Source: Segatella copri
GTDB lineage: Bacteria; Bacteroidota; Bacteroidia; Bacteroidales; Bacteroidaceae
Direction: 5' to 3'
Length of the DNA: 64,000 nucleotides
Assembly: GCF_009495355.1 (NCBI RefSeq)
Contig: NZ_VZAD01000059.1
Location: 1-64,000 of the forward strand
Shown piece after piece: positions 7,561 through 15,820 of this stretch (the stretch's first letter is position 1; each line of letters begins with the position of its first letter). A program made the position numbers and the translations under genes. The notes beneath the pieces were generated by a model. The model searched no databases and had not been told where the DNA came from. It saw only the letters and a list, made by a program, of their open reading frames with translations.

Positions 7561-7950
7561 ATGAAGAAAATGATGATTTTTGCAATCGCTGCTCTCGGTC
7601 TTACCATGGCAGCTTGCAACGGCAAGAAGGCTGAACAGCCACAGACTGCAACCACAGAGGTAGCAGTAGTTACCGATACCGCTTTCCAGAACAAGGCTGC
7701 CGGCGACTATCAGAGCTACGACGGAAGCAAGGTTATCACACTGAACAGCGACCTGACCGTTACAACCAAAAACACTCAGGACTACTACAAGTGGGAACTC
7801 ATTGCCAAACCAGAAGGCGACCAGACCATTATCCTGCTCGACCGAAAGGGAGTGGACAAGGATATCCAGACACAGGTACAGATAGACGTAGCTGAAGGAA
7901 TGATGGTTGTCAACAACGAGACCTTCCGCAAAAAGCAAGAAGCTAAGTAA
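7561..7950 (+). CDS. small lipoprotein of unknown function
   Basis: This 129-residue protein has a lipoprotein signal peptide, MKKMMIFAIAALGLTMAAC. The lipobox cysteine is residue 19 and is followed by NGKK; the residue at +2 is Asn, not Asp. The mature domain looks like a small beta-sandwich or barrel (GDYQSYDGSKVITLNSDLTV ... IILLDRKG) of the sort found in NlpE-like or META-like lipoproteins, but I cannot assign a family. The reading frame is open for another 76 codons upstream, overlapping the PAP2 gene; the ATG at 7561 is chosen because it starts the signal peptide. A hairpin follows 12 bases after the stop. Confidence 0.75.
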   Translation: MKKMMIFAIAALGLTMAACNGKKAEQPQTATTEVAVVTDTAFQNKAAGDYQSYDGSKVITLNSDLTVTTKNTQDYYKWELIAKPEGDQTIILLDRKGVDKDIQTQVQIDVAEGMMVVNNETFRKKQEAK

Positions 7951-7962
7951 TACACATAAAAA

Positions 7963-7990
7963 ACGCTCCTCACTTCACAGTGAAGAGCGT
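7963..7990 (+). terminator. terminator candidate after the lipoprotein gene
   Basis: ACGCTC-TCAC pairs with GTGAAGAGCGT (10 of 11) around a six-base loop. An A-run precedes it, but only a weak T-rich tail (CTATTC) follows on the plus strand. Confidence 0.5.
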
Positions 7991-8214
7991 CTATTCAATA
8001 GGTATTAGTCCGTTTAAGGTAAAAAGATTGTATTCAGGATAACGTTTGCAAAGGTAGCAAAATTATTTTGAATAAAAAAATATTTTGACGTGTTTTATTG
8101 TTCTTTTTTGAAAAAATCTTATAAAAACAATAACACACAACCTTTTTTCCACACCTCTTCAACTATTTCAGCAAAATATAATGCTCATCTTTTTCATACT
8201 TACAATTTATTTTG

Positions 8215-8222
8215 TAACTTTG
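8215..8222 (+). promoter_or_regulatory. -7 element of the glnS promoter
   Basis: TAACTTTG fits TAnnTTTG and lies 41 bases before the glnS ATG. The upstream position has TTT rather than TTG. The 240 bases between this and the preceding terminator are A+T-rich with nothing else recognisable. Confidence 0.55.
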
Positions 8223-8263
8223 CACCACATTATTTATATATATAAAACATATCTCATTGAAAT

Positions 8264-9979
8264 ATGGCAATAAATGAAGAAAATCTGAACGAAGAGAAGA
8301 AAAGCATCTCTTTCGTTGAACAATTTGTAGAAGAAGATCTCAAGGAGGGCAAGAACAACGGTCGCATACAGACACGCTTTCCCCCAGAGCCTAACGGATA
8401 TCTGCATATCGGACACGCCAAAGCTATCTGCATGGACTTTGGTGTGGCAGAGAAATATAACGGTATCTGCAACCTTCGTTTCGACGATACAAACCCCAGC
8501 AAGGAGAACAACGAATACGTAGAAAACATCCTGCAGGACATACAATGGCTCGGCTTCAAGTGGGGCAATATCTACTATGCTTCTGACTATTTTGAGAAGT
8601 TGTGGGATTTTGCCATCTGGATGATCAAGAACGGACATGCCTACATCGACGAGCAGACTGCGGAACAGATTGCAGAACAAAAGGGAACTCCTACTACTCC
8701 CGGTACAGCAAGCCCTTATCGTGACCGCCCTGTAGAGGAAAACCTTGCACTCTTCGAGAAGATGAACACTCCCGAGGCGGTAGAAGGAAGCATGGTGCTG
8801 CGTGCCAAACTCGATATGGCTAATCCCAACATGCACTTCCGCGACCCTATCATCTATCGTATTATCCAAACTCCACACCACCGTACAGGCACCAAGTGGC
8901 ACTGCTATCCTATGTACGACTTTGCCCACGGACAGAGCGACTACTTTGAAGGTGTAACCCACTCTATCTGTACCTTGGAGTTTGTACCCCATCGTCCTTT
9001 GTACGATAAGTTTATCGACTTCCTCAAGGAGAAGGACAATACAGCAGACAATCTGTACGACAATCGTCCACGACAGATTGAGTTCAACCGCTTGAACCTT
9101 ACCTATACAGTGATGAGCAAGCGCAAGTTGCACACACTCGTAGACGAACACCTCGTCAATGGATGGGACGATCCTCGTATGCCTACACTCTGCGGCATGC
9201 GCCGTCGTGGCTATTCACCAGAGAGCATCCGCATGTTTATCGACAGCATTGGCTATACCAAGTTCGACGCCCTCAACGACATGGCTCTTCTCGAGGCTTC
9301 TGTACGCGAGGACCTCAACAAGAAAGCATGCCGAGTAAGTGCTGTACTCGACCCTGTGAAACTCGTTATCACCAACTATCCTGAGGGAGAGAGCGAAGAA
9401 ATGGAAGCTATCAACAATCCTGAGAACGAGGCTGACGGTACACACACCATTACCTTCAGCAAGAATCTGTGGATAGAGCGTGGCGACTTCATGGAAGATG
9501 CTCCAAAGAAGTTCTTCCGCATGACTCCCGGCAAGGAGGTTCGTCTGAAAAATGCCTATATTGTGAAGTGTACCGGATGCACCAAGGATGCAGAAGGAAA
9601 CATCGTCGAGATTCAGGCAGAATACGATCCTATCAGCAAGAGCGGAATGGAAGGTGCCAACCGCAAGGTGAAGGGAACCCTGCACTGGGTTTCTGCCGAC
9701 CATTGTGTGAAGGCTGAAGTCCGTGAATACGACCGCCTGTTCAACGTGGAAAACCCATCAGCTGACGAGCGCGACTTCCGCGAGTTGCTCAACCCTGAGA
9801 GCCTGCACACCTTCACCAACTGCTATGTTGAGGAATATGCTGCTGCCAAGAAGCCAGGCGAGTATCTGCAGTTCCAGCGCATCGGCTACTTCATGGCCGA
9901 CCTCGACACAACAGCAGAGCATCCTGTATTCAACAAGACTGTAGGACTGAAAGATACTTGGGCTAAACTCAACAAGTAA
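8264..9979 (+). CDS. glnS: glutaminyl-tRNA synthetase
   Basis: This 571-residue class I aminoacyl-tRNA synthetase attaches glutamine to tRNA-Gln in the cytoplasm. The HIGH motif is seen as YLHIGHAKA at about residues 45-53, and the KMSKS loop as VMSKRK at about 282-287. The segment FPPEPNGYLHIGHAKAI and the RFDDTNP motif are typical of GlnS rather than GltX. The beta-barrel anticodon-binding region follows at about 340-560. Length is slightly above the 550 of the E. coli enzyme because of a short charged N-terminus (MAINEENLNEEKK). Its presence means this organism can charge Gln directly. Confidence 0.96.
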   Translation: MAINEENLNEEKKSISFVEQFVEEDLKEGKNNGRIQTRFPPEPNGYLHIGHAKAICMDFGVAEKYNGICNLRFDDTNPSKENNEYVENILQDIQWLGFKWGNIYYASDYFEKLWDFAIWMIKNGHAYIDEQTAEQIAEQKGTPTTPGTASPYRDRPVEENLALFEKMNTPEAVEGSMVLRAKLDMANPNMHFRDPIIYRIIQTPHHRTGTKWHCYPMYDFAHGQSDYFEGVTHSICTLEFVPHRPLYDKFIDFLKEKDNTADNLYDNRPRQIEFNRLNLTYTVMSKRKLHTLVDEHLVNGWDDPRMPTLCGMRRRGYSPESIRMFIDSIGYTKFDALNDMALLEASVREDLNKKACRVSAVLDPVKLVITNYPEGESEEMEAINNPENEADGTHTITFSKNLWIERGDFMEDAPKKFFRMTPGKEVRLKNAYIVKCTGCTKDAEGNIVEIQAEYDPISKSGMEGANRKVKGTLHWVSADHCVKAEVREYDRLFNVENPSADERDFRELLNPESLHTFTNCYVEEYAAAKKPGEYLQFQRIGYFMADLDTTAEHPVFNKTVGLKDTWAKLNK

Positions 9980-10021
9980 GTTTTTTCCTACCATCTATCA
10001 TTTCATGTTATATCAACGAAA

Positions 10022-10663
10022 ATGAATACAGCTGCACTCTTTCTGTGGATTCTCAATAATTTGAACTACTGGGTGGTCATGCTTTTCATGGCCATCGAGA
10101 GTTCTTTCGTCCCTTTCCCTTCTGAGGTGGTAGTTCCACCTGCAGCATGGAAGGCTATGGATCCTGCCAGCGGAATGAATTTTCTGCTTGTCATCGTGGT
10201 AGCCACAATAGGAGCTGACATAGGAGCCCTTATCAACTACTATCTCGCCAAATGGGTGGGACGCCCCATCATCTACCGCTTTGCAGACAGTCGTATAGGA
10301 CACATGTGTCTCATCGACCGCGAAAAGGTAGAAACAGCCGAGGAATATTTCCGCAAGCACGGCGCCGCCTCTACCATATTTGGCCGACTGGTTCCTGCCG
10401 TACGTCAGCTCATCAGTATTCCTGCTGGTCTGTCGGGCATGCATCTGGGCAAGTTCCTGTCGTACACCACTATTGGTGCCGGCATCTGGAACACAGTACT
10501 GGCCATCATAGGCTGGAGCATATACCAGTACACCGACTACAAGACCACACATGACGTATACCAGCAGGCATTGAAGTACAGCCACGAAATAGGCTACGTG
10601 CTCTTGGCCTTGGCTGTCGTTGTTGTCGCCTTCATAGCTTACAAGGGACTGAAAAAGAAATAA
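10022..10663 (+). CDS. DedA/VTT family membrane protein
   Basis: This 213-residue inner-membrane protein belongs to the DedA (SNARE-associated/VTT) family. Signature stretches are IESSFVPFPSE near the N-terminus, GALINYYLAKWVGR, and FGRLVPAVRQLISIPAGLSG with the conserved Arg residues. Two re-entrant loops and four to five membrane helices are expected; the C-terminus ends in a hydrophobic helix and GLKKK. DedA proteins act in recycling of undecaprenyl phosphate or phospholipid flipping and support membrane-potential homeostasis. It follows glnS by 42 bases and may be read through from it. A strong terminator closes the unit. Confidence 0.9.
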   Translation: MNTAALFLWILNNLNYWVVMLFMAIESSFVPFPSEVVVPPAAWKAMDPASGMNFLLVIVVATIGADIGALINYYLAKWVGRPIIYRFADSRIGHMCLIDREKVETAEEYFRKHGAASTIFGRLVPAVRQLISIPAGLSGMHLGKFLSYTTIGAGIWNTVLAIIGWSIYQYTDYKTTHDVYQQALKYSHEIGYVLLALAVVVVAFIAYKGLKKK

Positions 10664-10748
10664 AGAAGCTAAACTTTTTCCTAAGAGAAAGCAAAATGGG
10701 AAGAAAAGCCGTTAAAACAAAGGCTACAACTAATCATAAAAAAGAAAT

Positions 10749-10779
10749 CTCCGCAAGTGTGACTTGCGGAGGTTTTTTT
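10749..10779. terminator. terminator between DedA and manC (convergent)
   Basis: CTCCGCAAGT and ACTTGCGGAG form a perfect 10 bp stem with a three-base loop, followed by GTTTTTTT on the plus strand. On the minus strand the same stem is followed by a T-rich tract, so it can serve manC too. Confidence 0.9.
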
Positions 10780-10805
10780 ATATTGAACTTATGAAAACTC
10801 AGAGA

Positions 10806-11873
10806 CTAATTCATTCCCGAGAACTGTTTGATGCGCTGTTCTTCCGACATCTTGCAGATAAGAAGCGTTCCGTCTTCCTCGGCCACAATATAGCCTTCGA
10901 GCCCCTGAATGACAACCTTCTTCTCGTTTAAAGTATGAACAATGTTATTTTTTGACTCTATCATCTGGATATTTTTGCCTATAGTGGCATTACCATACAG
11001 GTCGCGACGTGACTGTACCAGCAAACTGCCCCATGTACCCAAGTCGCTCCATCCGAAACTGGCAGGGAAGACAAATATCTCCTCTGCCTTTTCCATAATG
11101 GCATAGTCGATAGAGATATTCTCGCACTCAGGATATCTCAGGTCTATCTGCTCCTGCTCTTGTGGTGTGCCATAAATAGGACGCAGGCTCTCGAATATCT
11201 TAGCTATGGCTGGCTGATATACACGGAAAGCATTCACTATGGTGGCTGCGCTCATGATGAAGATTCCTGCATTCCAGAAGAAGTTCTTGTCGCTAAGATA
11301 CTTCTTGGCGGTTTCCAGGTCTGGTTTCTCATGAAACTGATCTACACGATATACCTCCTTGTTACGGGCAGAAGGTGTACGAAGATCACCCTGTATATAA
11401 CCATATCCCGTCTCAGGACGAGTTGGCTTCATGCCAAGGGTTACAATACTGTCGGTCTCGCCAGTAAACTTGAGTGCAGAAATAATAACTCGTCTGAACT
11501 CATTACTGTTGGTAACAATATGATCGGAAGGTGAAACGACAATATTGGCATTGGGGTCCTTCTCCTTGATTCGCCAACTGATGTAGGCAACACATGGAGC
11601 CGTATTGCGGCGACACGGTTCCTGCACGATGTTGCCCGCAGGAATCTCGGGCAATTGCTCCTGTACAAGGGCTGCATACTTCTTGTTTGTAACCACCCAC
11701 ACATTCTCTGGGTCGCAAATACCTTCGAATCTGTCGAATGTCAGTTGTAACAAAGTACGACCTGTACCAAGTACATCTATAAACTGCTTGGGTTTCTCCT
11801 CGGTGCTCATAGGCCAGAATCTACTGCCTACTCCACCTGCCATGATTACCAAATGATTATTTTTGTGAGTCAT
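10806..11873 (-). CDS. manC: mannose-1-phosphate guanylyltransferase
   Basis: This 355-residue nucleotidyltransferase makes GDP-mannose from GTP and mannose-1-phosphate for glycan synthesis in the cytoplasm. The N-terminal pyrophosphorylase signature MAGGVGSRFWPMS with KPKQF (residues 11-30) binds the nucleotide. PSDH, ETGYGYI, FHEKP, FFWNAGIF and SIDYAIMEKA follow in the family order, and FGWSDLGTW marks the sugar-phosphate pocket. The C-terminal phosphomannose isomerase domain of bifunctional ManC/AlgA proteins is absent, so this is the short, single-function form. It has its own promoter, directly abutting the terminator of xylB. Confidence 0.93.
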   Translation of the reverse strand: MTHKNNHLVIMAGGVGSRFWPMSTEEKPKQFIDVLGTGRTLLQLTFDRFEGICDPENVWVVTNKKYAALVQEQLPEIPAGNIVQEPCRRNTAPCVAYISWRIKEKDPNANIVVSPSDHIVTNSNEFRRVIISALKFTGETDSIVTLGMKPTRPETGYGYIQGDLRTPSARNKEVYRVDQFHEKPDLETAKKYLSDKNFFWNAGIFIMSAATIVNAFRVYQPAIAKIFESLRPIYGTPQEQEQIDLRYPECENISIDYAIMEKAEEIFVFPASFGWSDLGTWGSLLVQSRRDLYGNATIGKNIQMIESKNNIVHTLNEKKVVIQGLEGYIVAEEDGTLLICKMSEEQRIKQFSGMN

Positions 11874-11901
11874 AATCCTTATATATAAATGTTATAGATT
11901 G

Positions 11902-11931
11902 CAAAGATACTAAAAATAAACTATTAAACAA
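11902..11931 (-). promoter_or_regulatory. promoter of manC
   Basis: On the minus strand TTG (11929-11931), a 19-base gap and TATCTTTG (11902-11909). The -33 element touches the T-run of the xylB terminator. Confidence 0.75.
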
Positions 11932-11959
11932 AAAAAGGATGAGATAATTTCTCATCCTT
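11931..11959 (-). terminator. terminator of xylB
   Basis: AAGGATGAGA (11935-11944) and TCTCATCCTT (11950-11959) pair perfectly. Read on the minus strand the stem is followed by seven Ts that run into the manC promoter. Confidence 0.85.
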
Positions 11960-12052
11960 CTTATTTTTATTGATTTATTTCAATAAGTCAGGGCTCCTCT
12001 AACCAATACAGAGTTGATTTTGCACACCTGCTCATGAACTGTACATTAGCGT

Positions 12053-13540
12053 TTACAGCTTGTTCAGTTCCTGTTTCCAGGTCTCATAAGCCTCCTTGTA
12101 AGCATCGCGATGGGCTACATCAGGCTCTACAACAGCCAACTTCTTGAGCGAAGCGAAAGCCTCATTATGATCCTTATAGATTCCTGCACCAATACCAGCA
12201 CCCTTAGCAGCACCAGCACTACCGTCAGTCTCATACAGTTCAATGGTGACTCCACTCACGCTGGCAAGCGTATCGCGGAACAAAGGACTCAGGAACATAT
12301 TAGCCTTTCCGGCATGAATCTTGTTGAGTTCCATACCCATCTGCTGCATAATTTCCATTCCGTAGCAGAAACTGAAGACAATGCCTTCCTGTGCCGCACG
12401 CACAATATGTGCTCGATTGTGCTTATTGAAGTTCAAGCCACGGATAGAGCAGCCCACTTCCTTGTTCTCAAGCACACGCTCTGCTCCATTGCCGAATGGT
12501 ATGATACGCACTCCTTCACTTCCGATAGGCACATCTGCAGCCAAATCGTTCATATCGGCATAGCTGACATCAGGTGTGATATTTCGATGTACCCATGCAT
12601 TGAGAATACCCGTACCATTGATGCAAAGAAGCACACCCAAACGGTCGAGTTCCTTGGTATAGTTGGCATGCGCAAAGGTATTGACACGGCTGTGAGGATC
12701 ATAGTTCACATCTCCGAGCACACCATATACTACGCCTGAAGTACCGGCAGTACTTGCTATCTCGCCAGGATTGAACACATTCAGGCTGACTGCATTGTTT
12801 GGCTGGTCGCCTGCACGATATGAAATAGGTGTGCCTTCCTTGAGTCCCAACTCTTGAGCTGCCTCCTTGGAAACTACGCTCTGTACTGAGAAAGTAGGAA
12901 CTATGTCGGCCAGCACACTCTCGTCAAATCCGTAGTAATCAAGCAGGAACTTGGCAGGTTTCTTCTCCTTGAAATCCCACATCATACCTTCAGAAAGTCC
13001 GCTGATGGTTGTCTTTACCTCGCCCGACAATTTCATGGCCAGATAGTCACCGGGCAACATGATTTTGTCTATCTTGTCAAACAACTTTGGCTCATTCTCC
13101 TTAACCCAAGCCAATTTGGAAGCAGTAAAGTTGCCTGGTGAATTGAGCAAGCTCTGCAGACAACGCTCTTCGCCAAGATCACGGAAAGCCTTATCACCAT
13201 AAGGCACAGCACGCGAATCACACCAGATGATACTTGGACGCAACACGTTCTGCTGCTTGTCCACGCACACCAAACCGTGCATCTGATATGAAATACCTAT
13301 AGCGAGGATGTCTTCTCCCTTGGCACCAGTCTCTGCCATAATTCTCTGAAGCGACAGCTTGGCATTTTCCCACCACATCTGTGGGTCTTGCTCTGCCCAC
13401 CCTGCCTTTACAGCCATGATAGGTGCCTCATGGTCAGGATAAAAAGCTGATGCGGCAATTTCGCCACTGTCAACATCTGTAAGAGATGCTTTCACAGAAC
13501 TGGAGCCTACGTCAAAGCCCAATAAATATCTTCTTGCCAT
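12053..13540 (-). CDS. xylB: xylulokinase (FGGY family)
   Basis: This 495-residue carbohydrate kinase phosphorylates D-xylulose with ATP for entry into the pentose phosphate pathway. The N-terminal nucleotide-binding motif LGFDVGSSSVKASL, the SYQMHGLV sugar-binding motif (MHG is typical of xylulokinase), GDQPNNA near residue 250, the TAGTSGVVYG phosphate loop and the C-terminal DGSAGAAKGAGIGAG are all present in family order. The catalytic Asp is expected in RAGDQPNNA. No xylose isomerase or transporter gene lies beside it here, which is unusual for a dedicated xylose operon; a ribulokinase-like substrate shift cannot be excluded. It is a single-gene unit with a strong terminator. Confidence 0.88.
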   Translation of the reverse strand: MARRYLLGFDVGSSSVKASLTDVDSGEIAASAFYPDHEAPIMAVKAGWAEQDPQMWWENAKLSLQRIMAETGAKGEDILAIGISYQMHGLVCVDKQQNVLRPSIIWCDSRAVPYGDKAFRDLGEERCLQSLLNSPGNFTASKLAWVKENEPKLFDKIDKIMLPGDYLAMKLSGEVKTTISGLSEGMMWDFKEKKPAKFLLDYYGFDESVLADIVPTFSVQSVVSKEAAQELGLKEGTPISYRAGDQPNNAVSLNVFNPGEIASTAGTSGVVYGVLGDVNYDPHSRVNTFAHANYTKELDRLGVLLCINGTGILNAWVHRNITPDVSYADMNDLAADVPIGSEGVRIIPFGNGAERVLENKEVGCSIRGLNFNKHNRAHIVRAAQEGIVFSFCYGMEIMQQMGMELNKIHAGKANMFLSPLFRDTLASVSGVTIELYETDGSAGAAKGAGIGAGIYKDHNEAFASLKKLAVVEPDVAHRDAYKEAYETWKQELNKL

Positions 13541-13672
13541 AATTCTTAGAATAAATTAGATTATTGAAAATTAAGTTTTTGTGCTATTGCTCGTTCTTTA
13601 CTCGGAGTCTTCATACTTCAACCTGAGTTCTTAACACAAAGTTCTTATCTCCGAGTTCTTCACTCGAAGACT

Positions 13673-14119
13673 TTACGAGTCTTCTTTCAGCAAGTCATCA
13701 AAGAAGCTGTCAAGGTCGCTGTCGAGTCCTTCCATCAAGTCGCCCCCTACGATCACTGTATCATCGTCGGCAAGATAGAGCTCACCGAGGTTTTCCTTAT
13801 CATCGTCCTCAAGAACAAAACTATAGGGCTTCAGAATACCCAACGAGTCTATCAGGTCGGCATTCCTTCTCATCAGTTCGCGCAGAATCTTGGCAACTTC
13901 ATCATAGAAATTCTCATCTTTATTGTCTATCCATTGCTCCACCACACAACGTGTTATTTCCTTGTCGTCATCATCGAAAGCCAGCAGTTCTCCGCTGTCT
14001 TGAGATACACGCACATGAATGTCTGTCAACACGGAAGTTTCCTCTGATTCAGGAAACTTCTGAGCCACTTTTCTTAAAAAGCGCTCCACCTGTAAGATTG
14101 TTTGTTCCGTTATGTCCAT
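13673..14119 (-). CDS. acidic conserved protein of unknown function
   Basis: This is a 148-residue soluble protein I cannot assign. It is strongly acidic, with patches FDDDDKE, LEDDDKE and a C-terminal DSDLDSFFDDLLKEDS. The middle (VEQWIDNKDENFYDEVAKIL) looks helical. There is no signal peptide, membrane segment or Cys motif. It has its own consensus promoter, immediately downstream of the terminator of the hydrolase gene, and so forms a separate transcription unit. The 132 bases between it and xylB contain loosely repeated GAGTTCTT/CTCGGAGT words and no gene. The reading is well supported as coding by frame length and promoter, not by homology. Confidence 0.7.
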   Translation of the reverse strand: MDITEQTILQVERFLRKVAQKFPESEETSVLTDIHVRVSQDSGELLAFDDDDKEITRCVVEQWIDNKDENFYDEVAKILRELMRRNADLIDSLGILKPYSFVLEDDDKENLGELYLADDDTVIVGGDLMEGLDSDLDSFFDDLLKEDS

Positions 14120-14140
14120 AGATTAATGCTTTTGATTATG

Positions 14141-14170
14141 CAAAGATACAAAAAATAAAGTGATGAGCAA
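14141..14170 (-). promoter_or_regulatory. promoter of the acidic protein gene
   Basis: On the minus strand TTG (14168-14170), a 19-base gap and TATCTTTG (14141-14148). The -33 element lies inside the distal arm of the preceding terminator. Confidence 0.7.
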
Positions 14171-14232
14171 GAAAAAAGAATGAAAAGTTTCGTTTACGAA
14201 CATCTTTTCTCGTCATTTTCATTGCTCATCAC
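14160..14232 (-). terminator. long structured terminator of the hydrolase gene
   Basis: GTGATGAGCAA (14160-14170) pairs perfectly with TTGCTCATCAC (14222-14232). An inner GTTTCGT/ACGAAC hairpin and A-rich/T-rich arms make a long interrupted stem. On the minus strand TTTATTTTTTG follows and leads directly into the next promoter. Confidence 0.75.
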
Positions 14233-14237
14233 ATCTT

Positions 14238-15743
14238 TTAAAATGAAACGGCTTTCTTCTTGCCCTTACTCTCATTGCCCACACGGTCGAGAGCTGTCAC
14301 CAAATAGGTGAAGCGTTTGTCCTTCACGTATGGCAACTTGAAGGATTCGTCATAAGTCACTTTGAGAATACTTGAAGCATTCGAGAGGTCTACCTTCTCG
14401 CCCTTTTCAAATCGATAGATCACATAGCGATTTGCCACGTCGCCCCACTTCTTTCCTTTTGGAGCCTTCCATGTAAGTTGCGGTCCGTTTTCGGTCCATA
14501 CGAGTTTAAGACCTTTCACTTTCTTTGGTGCTTTGTCATCCAGAAATGGCATCAAAGGAGGAAGGGCTGGCGTGCGCCAATAATAGTCGCGAAGCGTATG
14601 ACCGATGTTGCCCACATTGTCGGCAGCAGTCTTGGCATACCACAGCACGGTTCCCTTCACATTGGGCATCTGCTGGTGAAGACGATGTTTGGCTGGCAAC
14701 TGATGACTCTTTGGATTATCCGGGTCGGCATACTTAGCAGTACGCTCTATGTCTTCACCTATATATAATGGGCGTGCCGATGCATGCTTGTTCCACCAAG
14801 TGATAAGCGTCTTGTAGTCGGCAGCACGATTGCCTATCTCCCAGTAGAGTTGCGGCACATTATAGTCGACCCAACCATTGTTGACCCACAACAGCACATC
14901 GGCATACAGGTCGTCATAGTTTTGCAGACCATTGGTCAGGCTTCCGTTAGGGTCGTTGCGCTTGTTGCGATATATACCGAAAGGTGAAACACCGAACTTC
15001 ACCCAGGGCTTTACAGCATGGATGGTCTCTCCCAATTGCTTCACAAAACGGCTTACATTGTCGCGTCGCCAATCCTGAATATTGGAAAAGCCATGATTCA
15101 TGCGCTGATAGAGCTGCTGGTCTGGAATCTGCTTGCCTGCTACAGGATAAGGATAGAAATAATCGTCGATGTGAAATCCGTCGATATCGTATCGGCTCAC
15201 GATATCGGCTGCCACACGACAAGTATAGTCGGCCGCCTCCTGCAGACCGGGGTTGAGCAGCACCAGATTATCATACGAGAAACAGAGCTCTGGATGTTGC
15301 ACCACCACACTACTGGAAGCCAGCTGTCCCATAGGAGTTCCTCCGTGCTTGGCGCGATAAGGATTGATCCAGGCATGCAGTTCCATGCCTCTACGATGAC
15401 ACTGCTCCACCATCCATTGCAAAGGGTCCCAATAAGGAGACGGAGCTTTTCCTTGCTTTCCTGTCAAATATCGGCTCCAAGGTTCCAACTTGCTTTCATA
15501 GAGAGCATCGCACTCTGCCCTCACCTGAAAAATAACGGCATTGACGCCATCCTTCTGAAGTTCGTCAAGCTGACTGCTAAGCATGTTCTGTATCTGTTCT
15601 GTCGTCTTTCCCAGATACTGTCCGTTCACACATTGTATCCACACGCCACGAAACTCTCGCTTGTTCTGAGCCTTTGTTACACCTGCCTGCAGCAAGAAAG
15701 CAACCATAACTGCTACTGTAAAGATTGTCTGTAGTTTTTTCAT
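14238..15743 (-). CDS. exported glycoside-hydrolase-like protein (GHL10/DUF187) with Fn3-like C-terminus
   Basis: This 501-residue protein has a signal peptide (residues 1-26, ending VTKAQ). The GHL10 (formerly DUF187, YngK-like) TIM-barrel spans about 28-345, with FRGVWIQCV at the start, VNAVIFQVRAECDALY, HAWINPYRA, IDGFHIDDYFYPYP, VKFGVSPFGIYRN and YNVPQLYWEIG. Acidic residues in HIDDY and QVRAECD are the likely catalytic or substrate ligands. The last 100 residues (KVKGLKLVWTENGPQLTWKA ... YVIYRFEKGE) look like a fibronectin type III module. Family members act outside the cytoplasm on glycans; for some a peptidoglycan-derived substrate is suspected. The exact substrate is not readable here. 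A 24-base hairpin motif shared with two other genes lies 46 bases before the start. Confidence 0.88.
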   Translation of the reverse strand: MKKLQTIFTVAVMVAFLLQAGVTKAQNKREFRGVWIQCVNGQYLGKTTEQIQNMLSSQLDELQKDGVNAVIFQVRAECDALYESKLEPWSRYLTGKQGKAPSPYWDPLQWMVEQCHRRGMELHAWINPYRAKHGGTPMGQLASSSVVVQHPELCFSYDNLVLLNPGLQEAADYTCRVAADIVSRYDIDGFHIDDYFYPYPVAGKQIPDQQLYQRMNHGFSNIQDWRRDNVSRFVKQLGETIHAVKPWVKFGVSPFGIYRNKRNDPNGSLTNGLQNYDDLYADVLLWVNNGWVDYNVPQLYWEIGNRAADYKTLITWWNKHASARPLYIGEDIERTAKYADPDNPKSHQLPAKHRLHQQMPNVKGTVLWYAKTAADNVGNIGHTLRDYYWRTPALPPLMPFLDDKAPKKVKGLKLVWTENGPQLTWKAPKGKKWGDVANRYVIYRFEKGEKVDLSNASSILKVTYDESFKLPYVKDKRFTYLVTALDRVGNESKGKKKAVSF

Positions 15744-15788
15744 TGATTGATATAATTCGCTTTTTCGTTTTATCTATAATTATTTATT

Positions 15789-15812
15789 GAACTTAAGCTG
15801 GATTCAGAAGTT
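15789..15812 (-). promoter_or_regulatory. shared leader hairpin motif, copy 1
   Basis: On the minus strand this reads AACTTCTGAATCCAGC then TTAAGTTC, with AACTT and AAGTT able to pair. Similar motifs stand before yhcH (54511-54534) and nudC (58890-58912), each in the sense orientation and 37-62 bases before the ATG. Function unknown. Confidence 0.45.
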
Positions 15813-15820
15813 GATTATTT

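Noticed and set aside
8234..9151. 305-codon open frame antisense to glnS
   Set aside because: glnS is certain by HIGH and KMSKS motifs; the antisense product is low-complexity and has no family features.
10696..10794. Short basic open frame (MGRKAVKTKATTNHKK ...) after the DedA gene
   Set aside because: It reads through the strong terminator hairpin, has no support beyond its length, and ends in the T-run.
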